A stretch of DNA of 16,831 bases. It comes from Pelagophyceae sp. CCMP2097. Lineage: Eukaryota; Sar; Pelagophyceae. The stretch covers positions 404,754 through 421,584 of the forward strand of contig MU657197.1 in the NCBI GenBank assembly GCA_026770575.1. The letters run 5' to 3'. Each line of letters starts with the position of its first letter. Position 1 is the stretch's first letter. The notes under the pieces are model-generated. The model was not told where the DNA came from and did not search any database. It saw only the letters and a list, made by a program, of their open reading frames with translations. Positions 15,461 through 16,831 of this stretch are shown piece by piece. The position numbers and the translations under genes are program-made.

Positions 15461-16573
15461 ATGGGCGCTCTTTGGCCGCGCGGGATAGAGGCCAATTTGA
15501 AGTCCGAGTCGGCCGAGGCGGCCGTGCTGACTAAGGCGCCCGCCTCGCTTTTGACCGCCGACCAGCGCCCGGCGGCTGCGGCGCTCCCGACGGCGGCCAC
15601 CGGGGCTGCGGCGCTCCCGACGGCGGCCGCCGGGGGGTCGGCCAAGCTGCTCGCGCCGGCTGACCCGCACGCGGTCGCCGGTGGGCGCGGCTCGGCGGCC
15701 GTGCGCACGGATGCCGAGCGCAACAATTTCGTCGACGGGCCGCGGCAGCCGTTCCGGCGCCCGCCGGCCGGCGCGCGCAGCGCAGAGGAGACCGAGGTCA
15801 GTGCGGCGGCCCACCGCTCCGAGTCGCGCGCCGCAGACTACGAGCGCGCCGCGGCCGCGACGCGCGCCGCCGAAGCCGCGCGACAAGAGGGGGTCGCTCG
15901 CCCGGTGGAGGACGACGACGCCTCGTCGTCCTCCGATGATTCACAATTGTGCATTATCGTCGACCCGCCGATGACGGTCAAGCCTGAGCCCATCGACCTC
16001 GCGGGCCCCTCGCCGACTCGCCGCGTCGCGCAACAGACAGACGCCCACGCAGGGCCTGCCGCAGCCAAGGCCGCCGCGTTGTCTGCCAACAACAGGTCTG
16101 CCGTCGCCGCCGACGATGCCACCGCAGGACCGGCCGACGCCGACGCAAGGCCCGCCGCAGGCACGGGCGCCGACTTCGCTGCCGCCAACGTGACCAACTC
16201 GCATGCCGCCGCCGAAGTCGACGACTCTGACGAAGAACTGGACGAGGGCGACCGTGACGCGGAGCCGGTCACGGCGGTCAAGGAGCTTGAGCAGGGCCGC
16301 CTGGCTTTTTACCGGACGGGGCGCCTCACTGCGACGGCGGACCTGCCTCTTTTTATTCGGGAACGACTCGACGAGTGCGTCGGGTCGGACGCGACTTTCG
16401 AAGAAAAGCTCGATCGGCTGCACAAGACGTGCTGCGACCTCAACGTGCCGCCAAAGCGCTCGACGCGCTTTGATGGCGGCCGAAAGAGCTCCAACCAAAA
16501 CCTAGTCGAGGTTTTGATGGCCATGATCGCAAACGCTCTCTCCAGCGACTCGACGCCCGACGCAGCCCCGTAG
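15461..16573 (+). CDS. Alanine-rich acidic protein with SIM-like and sumoylation-like motifs, function unknown
   Basis: The first ATG of the frame (15461, MGALWPRGIEAN) gives 370 residues ending at TAG 16573; the frame stays open upstream, so a longer N-terminus or an upstream exon is possible. The N-terminal two thirds is low complexity, rich in Ala, Pro, Arg and Glu, and includes two 30-bp units (15574-15633) encoding AAALPTAATG-type repeats. In the middle EDDDASSSSDDSQLCIIVD combines an acidic/Ser cluster with a hydrophobic CIIV core, like a SUMO-interacting motif, and about ten residues later VKPE fits the sumoylation consensus. A second acidic block (VDDSDEELDEGD) precedes a folded-looking C-terminal ~100 residues (LPLFIRERLDECVGSD, EEKLDRLHKTCCDLNVPP). 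I do not recognise that domain. A nuclear, chromatin-linked or transposon-derived role would be guesswork. No frame break is visible. Confidence 0.65.
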   Translation: MGALWPRGIEANLKSESAEAAVLTKAPASLLTADQRPAAAALPTAATGAAALPTAAAGGSAKLLAPADPHAVAGGRGSAAVRTDAERNNFVDGPRQPFRRPPAGARSAEETEVSAAAHRSESRAADYERAAAATRAAEAARQEGVARPVEDDDASSSSDDSQLCIIVDPPMTVKPEPIDLAGPSPTRRVAQQTDAHAGPAAAKAAALSANNRSAVAADDATAGPADADARPAAGTGADFAAANVTNSHAAAEVDDSDEELDEGDRDAEPVTAVKELEQGRLAFYRTGRLTATADLPLFIRERLDECVGSDATFEEKLDRLHKTCCDLNVPPKRSTRFDGGRKSSNQNLVEVLMAMIANALSSDSTPDAAP

Positions 16574-16614
16574 CTACAACGCATAAGCCGAACACCTCAC
16601 GGGTGATGTACCGC

Positions 16615-16831
16615 TTAAATTAACAAACCTAAGGACGAGACGCGCCCCGATTCTTCATAATGCTCGAGCAGGGGCGCTTCTCGAGAGCACGCACGGCGGC
16701 ATAGCGCGGCGTCCGTCGCTGCCCGGAGCTGGATCGCGGAGACCGCTTGCAGGAAAGGGTACTTGGATCTTTCCGGAACCGAAGCGGCCGTCGGCACTGT
16801 GGGCCTCCTTAGCGCCGTGACTCGAGAGCAC
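16615..16831 (-). CDS. 3' end of a possible minus-strand gene, partial
   Basis: A minus-strand frame enters from the right edge and is open for about 71 codons to TAA at 16617-16615. It reads SRVTALRRPTVPTAASVP then KYPFLQAVSAIQLRAATDAA, with mostly G/C-ending codons until the last few. It would converge tail-to-tail with the 15461 gene, 41 bp apart. The family is not recognised and an alternative minus frame is also open here, so the call is weak. Confidence 0.35.
   Translation of the reverse strand, partial: CSRVTALRRPTVPTAASVPERSKYPFLQAVSAIQLRAATDAALCRRACSREAPLLEHYEESGRVSSLGLLI

Overview
The window looks like nuclear DNA of a eukaryotic microalga or protist. Protein-coding stretches are GC-rich, genes are broken by GT-AG introns, mostly 60-170 nt long, and repeats of several kinds fill the space between genes. 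The gene content (a PhyH-like dioxygenase, a MYND zinc finger joined to Sel1 repeats, a myristoylated PP2C, a Copia-like gag) would fit a stramenopile such as a pelagophyte. That placement is inference from family content, not proof.

Layout. 1-84 holds the start of a minus-strand gene that leaves the window. About 854-5263 is repeat territory: two ~545-bp inverted arms (854-1398 and 4716-5263) enclose an 8-unit 12-bp minisatellite and a gag-like ORF with two zinc knuckles (2483-3742), preceded by a Copia-style half-tRNA primer-binding-site candidate. 5264-6866 has one doubtful short minus-strand ORF (5490-5792) and several palindromes.

The clearest genes are on the minus strand. A phytanoyl-CoA-dioxygenase-like gene starts at 9730 and is readable to about 8150 through three exons carrying the HxD, distal His and Arg positions; a coding fragment at 6867-7019 may be its last exon. 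Head-to-head with it, 33 bp away, a MYND-Sel1 gene (9764-10298, plus) is broken by frame changes. 10403-10857 is a MITE-like element with terminal inverted repeats. A PP2C (PPM) phosphatase gene covers 14746 to 11795 in about seven exons, with a likely N-myristoylation signal. At the right end, 15461-16573 (plus) encodes an alanine-rich acidic protein with a SUMO-interaction-like motif beside a sumoylation consensus, converging on a possible partial minus-strand gene at 16615-16831.

The most striking feature is the pairing of two long degenerate arrays, 7200-8145 and 12715-13640. Both are built on the same 12-bp period with consensus near GGGNCCKTSCRA in the plus orientation. The second lies inside a proven-looking ~1.05-kb intron of the PP2C gene; the first lies where a ~1.1-kb intron of the dioxygenase gene would be. 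They may be a family of array-type, intron-resident elements, set against neighbouring introns of 61-167 nt.
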